Shown piece after piece: positions 1 through 5,717 of a stretch of DNA of 13,280 nucleotides. The stretch's first letter is position 1; every line of letters begins with the position of its first letter. This DNA comes from an uncultured Erysipelotrichaceae bacterium (GTDB lineage: Bacteria > Bacillota_I > Bacilli_A > Erysipelotrichales > Erysipelotrichaceae). A program made the translations under genes and the position numbers. The notes beneath the pieces are model-generated. The model did not search any database. It was not told the DNA's origin and saw only the letters and a list, made by a program, of their open reading frames with translations. Location: NCBI GenBank assembly GCA_937874965.1, contig CALNCD010000121.1, forward strand, positions 1-13,280. Reading direction: 5' to 3'.

Positions 1-248
1 GACATTGACATCGCTGCTCCTGTCAGCATCAACGCTGTCGTTCGTGGAACTCGGGTAATGAAAAACATATTCAGGCCTTCGGACTGAGCGCTTAGATCAT
101 AGACACCCGTGAAAAGCGAGATACACCCGAGAACTACCACAGCAAGTACCGCAAAAAGAAAAGACTTCGTCCAGATACGAGGTCGATTGGAAAGCCTAGG
201 CCAAGTATCCTTGGCCTTAGCTTGAGCATGAATTCGTTGCTTATCCAC
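1..248 (-). CDS. FecCD-type siderophore ABC transporter permease (N-terminal part only)
   Basis: This is the inner-membrane permease that would pair with the binding protein encoded just upstream to import ferric siderophore. Reading the minus strand from a GTG at 248-246 gives an open frame to the window edge, about 82 residues. It has a basic N-terminus (VDKQRIHAQAKAKD), one hydrophobic segment at about residues 31-47, and then ITRVPRTTALMLTGAAMSMS. That last stretch is the characteristic R-(V/I/L)-P-R ... G-A start of FecCD/BtuC permeases, closest in my reading to YclN/CeuB/FatD types. The GTG overlaps the TAG stop of the binding-protein gene by one base (TAGTG), so translation is probably coupled; I see no independent strong ribosome binding site. 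The rest of the protein, normally about 310-340 residues, lies outside the window. The family call is firm; the exact start is less so. Confidence 0.85.
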   Translation of the reverse strand, partial: MDKQRIHAQAKAKDTWPRLSNRPRIWTKSFLFAVLAVVVLGCISLFTGVYDLSAQSEGLNMFFITRVPRTTALMLTGAAMSM

Positions 249-1249
249 TAGCGTGACAATGCAGCAGCAATGTCATTGAAAATAGTAATGAATGTCTGAA
301 TGGATTCATTCGTGTACGTATTGGCTGGTGCATAAACAACTTGATTTTTGGTCACAGCCGTCACATTCTGCAATGCCGGTGAGTTTGCGATAACATCCTT
401 AGCAGGTACCGCATCCGTTGATGATGCAATAGATGCATCACGATCCAAGACGAAGATCCAATCCGGATTGCTCTTCGCAATTGCTTCGACGGAGACTTCA
501 TCGCCTTGATGATCCGAAGTTGAACCATCAACTGTCAGTGCAGGCGTCCAGTTGAAGACTTCATACAACGGCCCCCAGACACGTCCTGATTTCGGTGCAG
601 AGAATCCGATTGTACCGCCGGAAACAATAACACTCATGATCTTGTCCGTTCCATTATACGCCTTCTTCGCTGCAGCAATGGATGTATCCAAGTCCGCAAT
701 CAGCTTGTCTGCTTCTGCGGTCTTTTCAAATATCTTCCCCAGAGCGGCCGTCGTGCTCTTGAATCCGTTAATCAGATTCTCACCCGAGTTGGCTGCGGTT
801 TCTGAAACATCAAAGTTCAAGTCAATCACCGCTGCATTCGGTACAAGCTTCTTGATTTCATCATAGTAGCCGGCAAACCGTTGTCCGACAATAACCAAGT
901 CAGGGTTAGCAGCTGCAAGTACTTCCAGATTCGGTTCACGGTGATCCCCGATATCCTGGACAGTTGTATCCTTTACATATGAAGAATCGGCTGGCATAAC
1001 TCCCTTTGGTACGGCTACGAGTTTAACTCCCCAAGCCGAAAGGGTTTCAAACGTCCGGTTATCCAGTGAGACCACATTTTTAGGATTGACAGGTACGGTG
1101 ACAACGCCATGGATATCGGTGATTTCGACCGTTGTCGGTGTAGCAGGATCGGGGGTCTCTGTTGATTTGTCAGCTGAGGAACATGCTGTTAAAAGCATCA
1201 CCAAGGCAATCATCATGACCGCTAACTTACTTAAATGCAATTTCTTCAT
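248..1249 (-). CDS. Siderophore-binding lipoprotein of an iron ABC transporter (YclQ/CeuE/FatB-like)
   Basis: This is an extracytoplasmic, lipid-anchored receptor that captures ferric siderophore and delivers it to the FecCD permease. The 333-residue protein starts with a lipoprotein signal peptide (KK, hydrophobic 8-20, lipobox LTAC with Cys23). The mature part has the PF01497 class III fold pattern: VVSLDNRTFETLSAWGVKL, then DIGDHREPNLEVLAAANPDLVIVG around 95-120, and in the C-lobe GFSAPKSGRVWGPLYEVFNW and EAIAKSNPDWIFVLDRD. These segments match the pattern of Bacillus YclQ and Campylobacter CeuE, which bind petrobactin-type or catecholate siderophores. The exact ligand is an inference. AAGGAG at 1260-1255 lies 5 nt before the ATG. 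The stop overlaps the permease GTG. Expression is expected from the minus-strand promoter at 1488-1517. Confidence 0.93.
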   Translation of the reverse strand: MKKLHLSKLAVMMIALVMLLTACSSADKSTETPDPATPTTVEITDIHGVVTVPVNPKNVVSLDNRTFETLSAWGVKLVAVPKGVMPADSSYVKDTTVQDIGDHREPNLEVLAAANPDLVIVGQRFAGYYDEIKKLVPNAAVIDLNFDVSETAANSGENLINGFKSTTAALGKIFEKTAEADKLIADLDTSIAAAKKAYNGTDKIMSVIVSGGTIGFSAPKSGRVWGPLYEVFNWTPALTVDGSTSDHQGDEVSVEAIAKSNPDWIFVLDRDASIASSTDAVPAKDVIANSPALQNVTAVTKNQVVYAPANTYTNESIQTFITIFNDIAAALSR

Positions 1250-1268
1250 TTTTTCTCCTTATTGTTGC

Positions 1269-1315
1269 GATTAAATCCGGCTAAAGTGATTTAATCATTC
1301 GGGCGTATTAACGCC
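1269..1315 (-). promoter_or_regulatory. Two short inverted repeats in the siderophore gene leader
   Basis: In the transcript these form potential hairpins about 10-60 nt before the ribosome binding site. GATTAAATC (1269-1277) and GATTTAATC (1288-1296) are perfect complements with a 10-nt loop. GGCGT (1302-1306) pairs with ACGCC (1311-1315) across ATTA. Each GATTNAATC unit is also nearly palindromic alone, so protein binding is another reading. No terminator-like U-run follows. Function unknown. Confidence 0.4.
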
Positions 1316-1463
1316 GTTCATCGTCAAACTGTCCTATCCATTTTCTCTGGTTGCCGCTATCCCTCTTTTCTGTGATTTATTCTGAAATTCATCCGATAAA
1401 CCGCATTTAAAACACATGAATAGTCATCATTTTATCATTGGTTTATCCTATGAATTATACTTC

Positions 1464-1483
1464 AAGTTAGATATTTCTAACTT
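1464..1483. promoter_or_regulatory. Palindromic operator over the siderophore transcription start
   Basis: AAGTTAGA (1464-1471) and TCTAACTT (1476-1483) are perfect inverted repeats separated by 4 nt. The site begins 4 nt downstream of the minus-strand -10 box, so it covers the expected start site, a typical repressor position. Its core on the minus strand is TTAG-N6-CTAA, the same as at the feoAB promoter (10800-10813). It resembles DtxR/MntR-family operators more than a classical Fur box. The binding protein is not encoded in the window, unless it is the TetR regulator. Confidence 0.7.
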
Positions 1484-1487
1484 CTCT

Positions 1488-1517
1488 ATTATACGGGTAC
1501 CCCATCATTTAAGTCAA
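1488..1517 (-). promoter_or_regulatory. Promoter of the siderophore uptake genes
   Basis: On the minus strand TTGACT (1517-1512) and TATAAT (1493-1488) are spaced by 18 nt, a good sigma-A promoter. The predicted start near 1481 leaves a leader of about 230 nt before the binding-protein ATG. A second TATAAT at 1459-1454 has no acceptable -35 box. Confidence 0.75.
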
Positions 1518-1599
1518 CAAACACTATCTCTAATGCACCATGATCAATGGCGACACCCTGTACTGCTCAGGGATTCATTAACGATTTACAGAATACTTC

Positions 1600-1628
1600 T
1601 TGACTTTTTGAACAATGTTCAGTATTGT
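1600..1628 (+). promoter_or_regulatory. Promoter of the TetR-family gene with internal palindromic operator
   Basis: TTGACT (1600-1605) and TATTGT (1623-1628) are separated by 17 nt. Between them lies the 13-bp palindrome TGAACAATGTTCA (1609-1621). A TGAAC/GTTCA dyad is common among TetR-family operators, and its place between -35 and -10 suggests autorepression by the regulator encoded immediately downstream. Autorepression is inferred; the palindrome and boxes are seen. Confidence 0.7.
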
Positions 1629-1656
1629 GTTCTTAATAATCCGGGAAGAGGTGCCT

Positions 1657-2235
1657 ATGAAAAAATCAATGCAGACAAAGCAGCGGATTCTCACTGCCGC
1701 AGCAGACCTGATCCAACAAAGCGCGGGTGATATCTCAACGATTACCGCCCGCGATATTGCGCAGCAATCAAGGGTCGGTTTAGGCTTGATCAATTATTAC
1801 TTCACCAGCAAGGAAAACCTGGTCACCCTTGCTGTTCAATCAATCATTGACGGGGTAATTCATGCGTATATCCCCAAGGAAACCGCCGATACCGATCATG
1901 AGCGATTCTACGCCTCAGCTTTAGGTGTCTTCAACTTTCTCTTTGAACACCCGGCACTGGCCCGGATTTCAATTCTGAATGATTTGCAAAGCTATTCCTC
2001 TGATTCAAACACAATCAAGACTCAGAACGGATTCAGCCGTTCCTTGACAACGTATGATGCCCCTACCCAAGCCTATCTGTCATTTCTAGTAACCTCAATC
2101 CTGCAAGCCGCCTTCCTTGGACAAAAGACTCTCAATTCCCAACTGGGCTATGACTTCACTTCAGAACAACAGCGATCCTTATTTGTACGCCGTTTGGTCA
2201 ATACCCTGCTTCCTCAAGGAGCTGACAATGACTAG
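1657..2235 (+). CDS. TetR/AcrR-family transcriptional regulator
   Basis: This is a probable ligand-responsive DNA-binding repressor of 192 residues, the usual TetR size. Residues about 8-55 form the TetR helix-turn-helix domain: KQRILTAAADLIQQ, then TARDIAQQSRVGLGLINYYF, then TSKENLV, matching the family pattern AxxxGVxxGxxYxYFxSKExL. The remaining 135 residues are the variable ligand/dimerisation domain, and no ligand can be named. I chose ATG 1657 (MKKSMQTKQ) because an upstream in-frame ATG at 1615 lies inside the promoter, before the expected transcription start. GGGAAGAGG (1643-1651) is a moderate ribosome binding site. The gene overlaps the next membrane-protein gene by 8 nt, so that protein is the most likely regulatory target. 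The divergent siderophore operon is another possible target. Confidence 0.92.
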   Translation: MKKSMQTKQRILTAAADLIQQSAGDISTITARDIAQQSRVGLGLINYYFTSKENLVTLAVQSIIDGVIHAYIPKETADTDHERFYASALGVFNFLFEHPALARISILNDLQSYSSDSNTIKTQNGFSRSLTTYDAPTQAYLSFLVTSILQAAFLGQKTLNSQLGYDFTSEQQRSLFVRRLVNTLLPQGADND

Positions 2236-2815
2236 CCGGATGGCAAGGGGATCTGCAGGGGTGAACAGCCTTGCAGTCGTTATTTTCGCTCTAAGCATGC
2301 TGTTCCATCAGACCTTCATCAGCTATCTCAGTTCACTGGTGATTGCCCTCAGTTTCATGCCGATGATGGCCGCTATAGCCGATAAAGGTGCAGTTCCATC
2401 CAAACTCGCAGGAACAGTCGGAATCGGCTTCGCCATCATCTATGTCACCATCAATGCACTGGTTTATTTTGCACAGCTGACAAGCGTCTACCAAGGACAT
2501 CTTTCCCTGGATGCGCAAGCGGTTCTTGATTATCAGCAATTCGGTCTTTTCTTCAACTACAATTTATTGGGCTACGGTTTCATGGCACTCTCAACATTCT
2601 TTGTCTCATTCACCATTGCAGACCAAGCAAAAAACCTGCGAAGACTCTTGATGATTCATGGCATCTTTGCGATTGCCTGCTTCACGCTTCCGCTGATGGG
2701 CATTTTCTCAACCTCGCTTAGCGGTGTTGAATGGATAGGGACCGCCGTTCTTTTGATCTGGTGTCTCTATTTTTTCCCGGTGGGAGTGCTGGCTTATCGC
2801 TACTTCAACAACTAG
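2228..2815 (+). CDS. Six-helix membrane protein of unknown function, coupled to TetR regulator
   Basis: I do not recognise the family. The 195-residue protein is almost entirely hydrophobic, with about six membrane segments near residues 13-28, 31-51, 62-84, 106-130, 140-160 and 168-190, short loops, and a basic KNLRR loop before helix five. No catalytic or nucleotide-binding motif is visible. The start is ATG 2228, preceded by AAGGAG (2217-2222) with 5 nt spacing, and it overlaps the TetR stop by 8 nt, so the pair is a translationally coupled operon. An in-frame ATG further upstream (2117) lies deep inside the TetR gene and has no such signal. By context it could be an efflux or stress protein controlled by the TetR repressor, but nothing in the sequence proves that. 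A hairpin terminator follows at 2856. Confidence 0.8.
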   Translation: MTSRMARGSAGVNSLAVVIFALSMLFHQTFISYLSSLVIALSFMPMMAAIADKGAVPSKLAGTVGIGFAIIYVTINALVYFAQLTSVYQGHLSLDAQAVLDYQQFGLFFNYNLLGYGFMALSTFFVSFTIADQAKNLRRLLMIHGIFAIACFTLPLMGIFSTSLSGVEWIGTAVLLIWCLYFFPVGVLAYRYFNN

Positions 2816-2855
2816 GACACTGGACTTTATCGGAAATTGTTCTGAGTGCATATAA

Positions 2856-2887
2856 AAACGATCACGGCTGGCGTGATCGTTTCATTT
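2856..2887. terminator. Bidirectional rho-independent terminator between convergent genes
   Basis: AAACGATCACG (2856-2866) pairs perfectly with CGTGATCGTTT (2872-2882) around a 5-nt loop. On the minus strand the stem is followed by a run TTTTTATA, a strong terminator for the amino acid transporter operon. On the plus strand the tail is TTTCATTTTAT, weaker but usable for the TetR/membrane protein unit. Confidence 0.88.
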
Positions 2888-2904
2888 TATCCGCTTGTTC
2901 AGAT

Positions 2905-3642
2905 TCAAAACTGCTGGACTTTACGCAGAAACTGCCGTGTTCTTTCATGCTGTGCATGATTAAAGATGGCATCAGGACTTCCGTTTTCAAGAATTGTTCC
3001 TTCATCCAGAAGAATAACCCGGGTTGAAACATCATGGACAAACCGCATCTCATGCGACACCAGAACCATGGTCATTCCCTGCTTTGCAATCGCCACGATG
3101 ACCTCAAGCACTTCAGAAACCCATTCCGGATCCAGGGCACTGGTAGGTTCATCAAACAGCATCACGAGCGGATCATTCGCCAATGCCCTGGCTATGCCGA
3201 CCCTCTGCTGCTGACCTCCTGATAATCGAGAAGGATAATCATGGAGTTTATCAGACATGCCGACTTGCTCCAGAATCGCTTCAGCTCTTTTCTGGGCATC
3301 TGCTTTATTGACTTTCTTAACCGTGATAAGACTTTCGGTAACATTCTCGATCACCGTCTTGTTCTTGAACAGATTGTAGTGCTGAAAGACCATTGCAGAG
3401 TGCTGCCTTAGATCGAAAACAGCCTGCTTGCTTTCCTGACCGGCGACTATCGTCGATTGATTTATCGTAATCGTGCCTGAATCCGGACGCTCAAGCCAAT
3501 TCAACGAACGAAGCAACGTAGATTTACCAGCTCCGCTTGGCCCGATCAATGATACGATTTCCCCTTGTTGCACACTGAAACTGACGTCTTTGAGGACATG
3601 ATTGCTCTTAAATGACTTATTCAGGTTTTTCACATCAATCAT
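2905..3642 (-). CDS. Polar amino acid ABC transporter ATP-binding protein
   Basis: This is the cytoplasmic ATPase that powers the importer formed with the next two genes upstream on this strand. The 245-residue protein has all motifs of the GlnQ/HisP/TcyC family: Walker A GPSGAGKS (34-41), Q-loop Gln87 in VFQHYNLF, signature LSGGQ (140-144), Walker B MLFDE (161-165), D-loop SALDP and H-loop His197 in VSHEM. No NIL domain follows, so it is not a MetN-type methionine ATPase. I chose ATG 3642 (MIDVKNLNKSF) because it aligns with the family start and overlaps the permease stop by 8 nt. An in-frame upstream ATG would add an unrelated tail from the permease end. AAAGAGGG lies upstream. Substrate is set by the binding protein; the Met T-box suggests methionine or a sulfur amino acid. 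Confidence 0.95.
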   Translation of the reverse strand: MIDVKNLNKSFKSNHVLKDVSFSVQQGEIVSLIGPSGAGKSTLLRSLNWLERPDSGTITINQSTIVAGQESKQAVFDLRQHSAMVFQHYNLFKNKTVIENVTESLITVKKVNKADAQKRAEAILEQVGMSDKLHDYPSRLSGGQQQRVGIARALANDPLVMLFDEPTSALDPEWVSEVLEVIVAIAKQGMTMVLVSHEMRFVHDVSTRVILLDEGTILENGSPDAIFNHAQHERTRQFLRKVQQF

Positions 3643-4351
3643 GCTGGAACCCTCTTTCATATTTTCTGAATTTTTTCTCGAGTCTATTGAACCCCTTGGC
3701 AAGAATCGTACAGACCACCCAATAGATTATGGATACCACCACATACATCTCCAGATAACGATAACTGCGAGAAGCAATAATGCGGCCCTGTGCCATCAGA
3801 TCAACCACTGAGATTGTAAATAAAAGCGACGTTTCCTTGATCAAGGAGGTCAATGTATTTGCCAGCGGCGGAATCGCCACAGCGAAAGCTTGGGGAACGA
3901 TGATCCGTCTCAGCGCCTGGGCTGTCGTCATGTTCAGACTGTAGCTGGCCTCTAGCTGACCGACATCCACTGCCTGCAATGCACTGCGGAATGTTTCGGA
4001 CATATAGGCTCCTGCATTCAATGAAAGAGCCAGTATCGCAAAGACATCTTTGGGAAGATCCAAAGCAATGGCTGTCTTAAACTGCAGGTTAATGATCTTG
4101 ATGACAATCGGTAGCCCGTAATAGACCAGCATCAGCTGAACCAATGCAGGGGTTCCACGGATAAATGAAACATAGACTTTGGAAATCAAGGTCAATCCCT
4201 TGATGTTCAAGTATCGGACCAAGGCAACCAATAATCCGATCATCAGACCGATCAAGGCCGATATTCCAGCAATCATCAATGTTTTAGGCAGTGCCACAAT
4301 CACCTGGGGAAACAAACCCAGCATAAAGTCTAAACTAAACAATTCTCCCAT
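3635..4351 (-). CDS. Polar amino acid ABC transporter permease
   Basis: This is the inner-membrane channel of the importer, 238 residues, of the HisM/GlnP/TcyB (HAAT) type. Membrane segments are visible near 15-45, 55-90, 103-118, 155-185 and 195-220. The conserved RGTPALVQL lies at 65-73. The EAA loop that contacts the ATPase is at about 134-153 (EASYSLNMTTAQALRRIIVP), followed by the typical QAFAVAIPPLANTLTSLIKETSL. Only one permease gene is present, so the channel is probably a homodimer. AGGGAGG lies 4 nt before ATG 4351. The gene starts 24 nt after the binding-protein stop and overlaps the ATPase gene by 8 nt, one operon read from the Met T-box leader. Confidence 0.95.
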   Translation of the reverse strand: MGELFSLDFMLGLFPQVIVALPKTLMIAGISALIGLMIGLLVALVRYLNIKGLTLISKVYVSFIRGTPALVQLMLVYYGLPIVIKIINLQFKTAIALDLPKDVFAILALSLNAGAYMSETFRSALQAVDVGQLEASYSLNMTTAQALRRIIVPQAFAVAIPPLANTLTSLIKETSLLFTISVVDLMAQGRIIASRSYRYLEMYVVVSIIYWVVCTILAKGFNRLEKKFRKYERGFQHD

Positions 4352-4375
4352 AGGGCCTCCCTGATCAACTTCTGA

Positions 4376-5182
4376 TTAATCCTGCTTTACCGCTTTTGCG
4401 GCTTCTTCTGAAGAGTAGTCTGCCCCGAAGTACTTGATGGACAACTCCTTGAGCTTACCGTTTTCCTTCAATGTCTTGATGGCTGCATCGACCTTTGTTT
4501 TCAGTTCCTGATTTTCCTCGGTCTTCGCATAGAGCAGATAGATTCCATTAATGGACAATTCTGGAGGCTGAACGCCGCTGATACTGATGCCGAGTTCCTT
4601 TGCCGTCAGATTGGTCGTAATAATGCTGCCCAGCGTAGCATCGACACGTCCTGCATCAATCTCCAGCAAGGCATTGTTGATGTTGCCATCCGTATAGACA
4701 ATTTCAATTTCATTGCCGTTGGCCGCATTGTACTCTTCCAGCTTTGTCGTGCTGGCTGTACCGACACCTGCAGCCACTTTCTTTCCCTTCAGGTCGGCAA
4801 GGCTTGTGATATCCTGACGGCCGGACTTGAAGATGATCTGCGTTCCGCCATAGGTATACGCTTCATCTGAGAATAGATACTTGGCTTCACGGTCTTTGTT
4901 TTTCCCAAGATTACTGGCGATTAAATCGAACTGTCCGGCATCCAAGGCAACAAATATGCCATCCCAGGCAGTCGGTACGAATTCAAATTCCACATCATCA
5001 ATCAGTTCATCAATGGCTTTCACTACCGCAATATCATACCCGTCGACCGTACCATCGGTATTCACATAATTGAATGGAGGGTAAGCACCTTCAGTACCGA
5101 CTTTAATGACTTTGCTTTCTGTTTTGGAGGCACACCCAACCAGTGAGAGTGCAAGTAGGATTACAATTAAACGTTTCTTCAT
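4376..5182 (-). CDS. Amino acid-binding lipoprotein of the Met T-box transporter
   Basis: This is the extracytoplasmic receptor of the three-gene importer. The 268-residue protein begins with a lipoprotein signal peptide (KKRL, hydrophobic 5-16, lipobox LVGC with Cys17). The mature protein shows the SBP_bac_3 pattern: GTEGAYPPFNYVNTDG and VDGYDIAVVKAIDEL in lobe one, DLIASNLGKNKDREAKYLFS as the ligand arginine region, then LADLKGKKVAAGVGTAST. It resembles cystine, glutamine and histidine binders more than MetQ. The ligand cannot be read from sequence with confidence. Because its leader senses uncharged tRNA-Met, methionine, a methionine derivative or a linked sulfur amino acid is the best inference. 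AAGGAG at 5197-5192 precedes ATG 5182. It is the first gene of the operon. Confidence 0.94.
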   Translation of the reverse strand: MKKRLIVILLALSLVGCASKTESKVIKVGTEGAYPPFNYVNTDGTVDGYDIAVVKAIDELIDDVEFEFVPTAWDGIFVALDAGQFDLIASNLGKNKDREAKYLFSDEAYTYGGTQIIFKSGRQDITSLADLKGKKVAAGVGTASTTKLEEYNAANGNEIEIVYTDGNINNALLEIDAGRVDATLGSIITTNLTAKELGISISGVQPPELSINGIYLLYAKTEENQELKTKVDAAIKTLKENGKLKELSIKYFGADYSSEEAAKAVKQD

Positions 5183-5259
5183 CTTTCGTTCTCCTTATGA
5201 ATTTTTCTGTACAACAACAATCCGATTCACATTGTCCGCTCAAATGGCTTTCACCTCCT

Positions 5260-5294
5260 AAAAAAAACACACCTATCCAGAAGGATGAGCGTGT
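5260..5294 (-). terminator. Terminator of the Met T-box leader
   Basis: In the transcript 5294-5283 (ACACGCTCATCC) pairs with 5278-5267 (GGATAGGTGTGT) around TTCT, with two G-U pairs and one mismatch, and is followed by eight U. It overlaps the T-box element, so formation of the antiterminator excludes it, as in canonical T-box control. Confidence 0.85.
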
Positions 5295-5517
5295 CATGTT
5301 ACCACCTTGTTTTGTATGCTCCTCACGAAGAATACCTCATTGAGTACGCCGCAATAACGGTTATACTCCAGCCTTGTAACGGTAGCACCCGTTGCACCCT
5401 ACGTATCGAATGCAAAACTCCAAGATCATGTTCAGTAAAGCAACTCCCATCTGCTTTCACCACTACAGACTCTCTACAGGAAGGTTCATTTACCTACTCT
5501 TCTTTTCAACGTTAATA
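5260..5517 (-). ncRNA. T-box riboswitch, methionine-specific, controlling the amino acid transporter
   Basis: This transcribed leader binds uncharged tRNA and lets transcription continue when the matching amino acid is scarce. Reading the minus strand, Stem I includes the conserved AGAGAG near 5474-5469, the distal GGTGAAAGC element near 5461-5453, and CTGAAC-ATG-ATCTTGGAG near 5435-5418. In the usual T-box layout this makes the specifier codon ATG (5429-5427), methionine. The T-box motif AAGGTGGTAAC lies at 5307-5297. Its UGGU (5304-5301) pairs with an ACCA acceptor end, so the tRNA discriminator should be A, as in tRNA-Met. The terminator follows. Start ~5517 is predicted from the promoter. 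Two independent elements agree on methionine. Confidence 0.92.
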
Positions 5518-5523
5518 GCCCAA

Positions 5524-5552
5524 ATTATAGACACAACCTCTGGACGTGTCAA
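5524..5552 (-). promoter_or_regulatory. Promoter of the Met T-box / amino acid transporter operon
   Basis: On the minus strand TTGACA (5552-5547) and TATAAT (5529-5524) are exact consensus boxes with 17 nt spacing. The predicted start near 5517 is just upstream of T-box Stem I. Constitutive strong initiation with control at the leader is typical for T-box operons. Confidence 0.88.
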
Positions 5553-5621
5553 GAACAAATTCAATTATTTTCAGAATCTTTGAAAATTTATTCAGCAGAC
5601 TGTAAAAAGTTGTGCAAAGTG

Positions 5622-5650
5622 TTGACAAGTCCAAAAAGGAGTGGTATATC
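5622..5650 (+). promoter_or_regulatory. Promoter of the M20 amidohydrolase operon
   Basis: TTGACA (5622-5627) and TATATC (5645-5650) with 17 nt spacing. The predicted start near 5657 gives a leader of about 60 nt. It is divergent from the transporter promoter, with the two -35 boxes about 70 bp apart. Confidence 0.75.
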
Positions 5651-5691
5651 TTCACTAACCACACCTGTTTTGTACATTCATCTCACCTGGA

Positions 5692-5713
5692 TACCTCTTG
5701 AAAGAAAGAGGTA
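5692..5713 (+). promoter_or_regulatory. Hairpin that sequesters the amidohydrolase ribosome binding site
   Basis: TACCTCTT (5692-5699) pairs perfectly with AAGAGGTA (5706-5713) around a 6-nt loop. The 3' arm contains the AAGAGG ribosome binding site of the gene starting at ATG 5718, so folding should hide it. Either a simple translation damper or a control element. Confidence 0.6.
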
Positions 5714-5717
5714 CTTT

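Noticed and set aside
1454..1459. Second TATAAT on the minus strand before the siderophore gene
   Set aside because: The hexamer at the right upstream distance is AGTTAG, inside the palindrome, not a -35 box; the TATAAT at 1493-1488 has a good partner.
1615..1656. N-terminal extension of the TetR regulator
   Set aside because: The ATG at 1615 is within the promoter, upstream of the expected transcript start; ATG 1657 fits the family start.
5103..5297. Minus-strand frame MTRSSFWIGVF... ahead of the binding protein
   Set aside because: It overlaps the T-box terminator and the real lipoprotein start, has no ribosome binding site and no recognisable domain.
5580..5717. 46-residue N-terminal extension of the M20 amidohydrolase
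   Set aside because: It would include the promoter at 5622-5650, and the family homology starts at ATG 5718.
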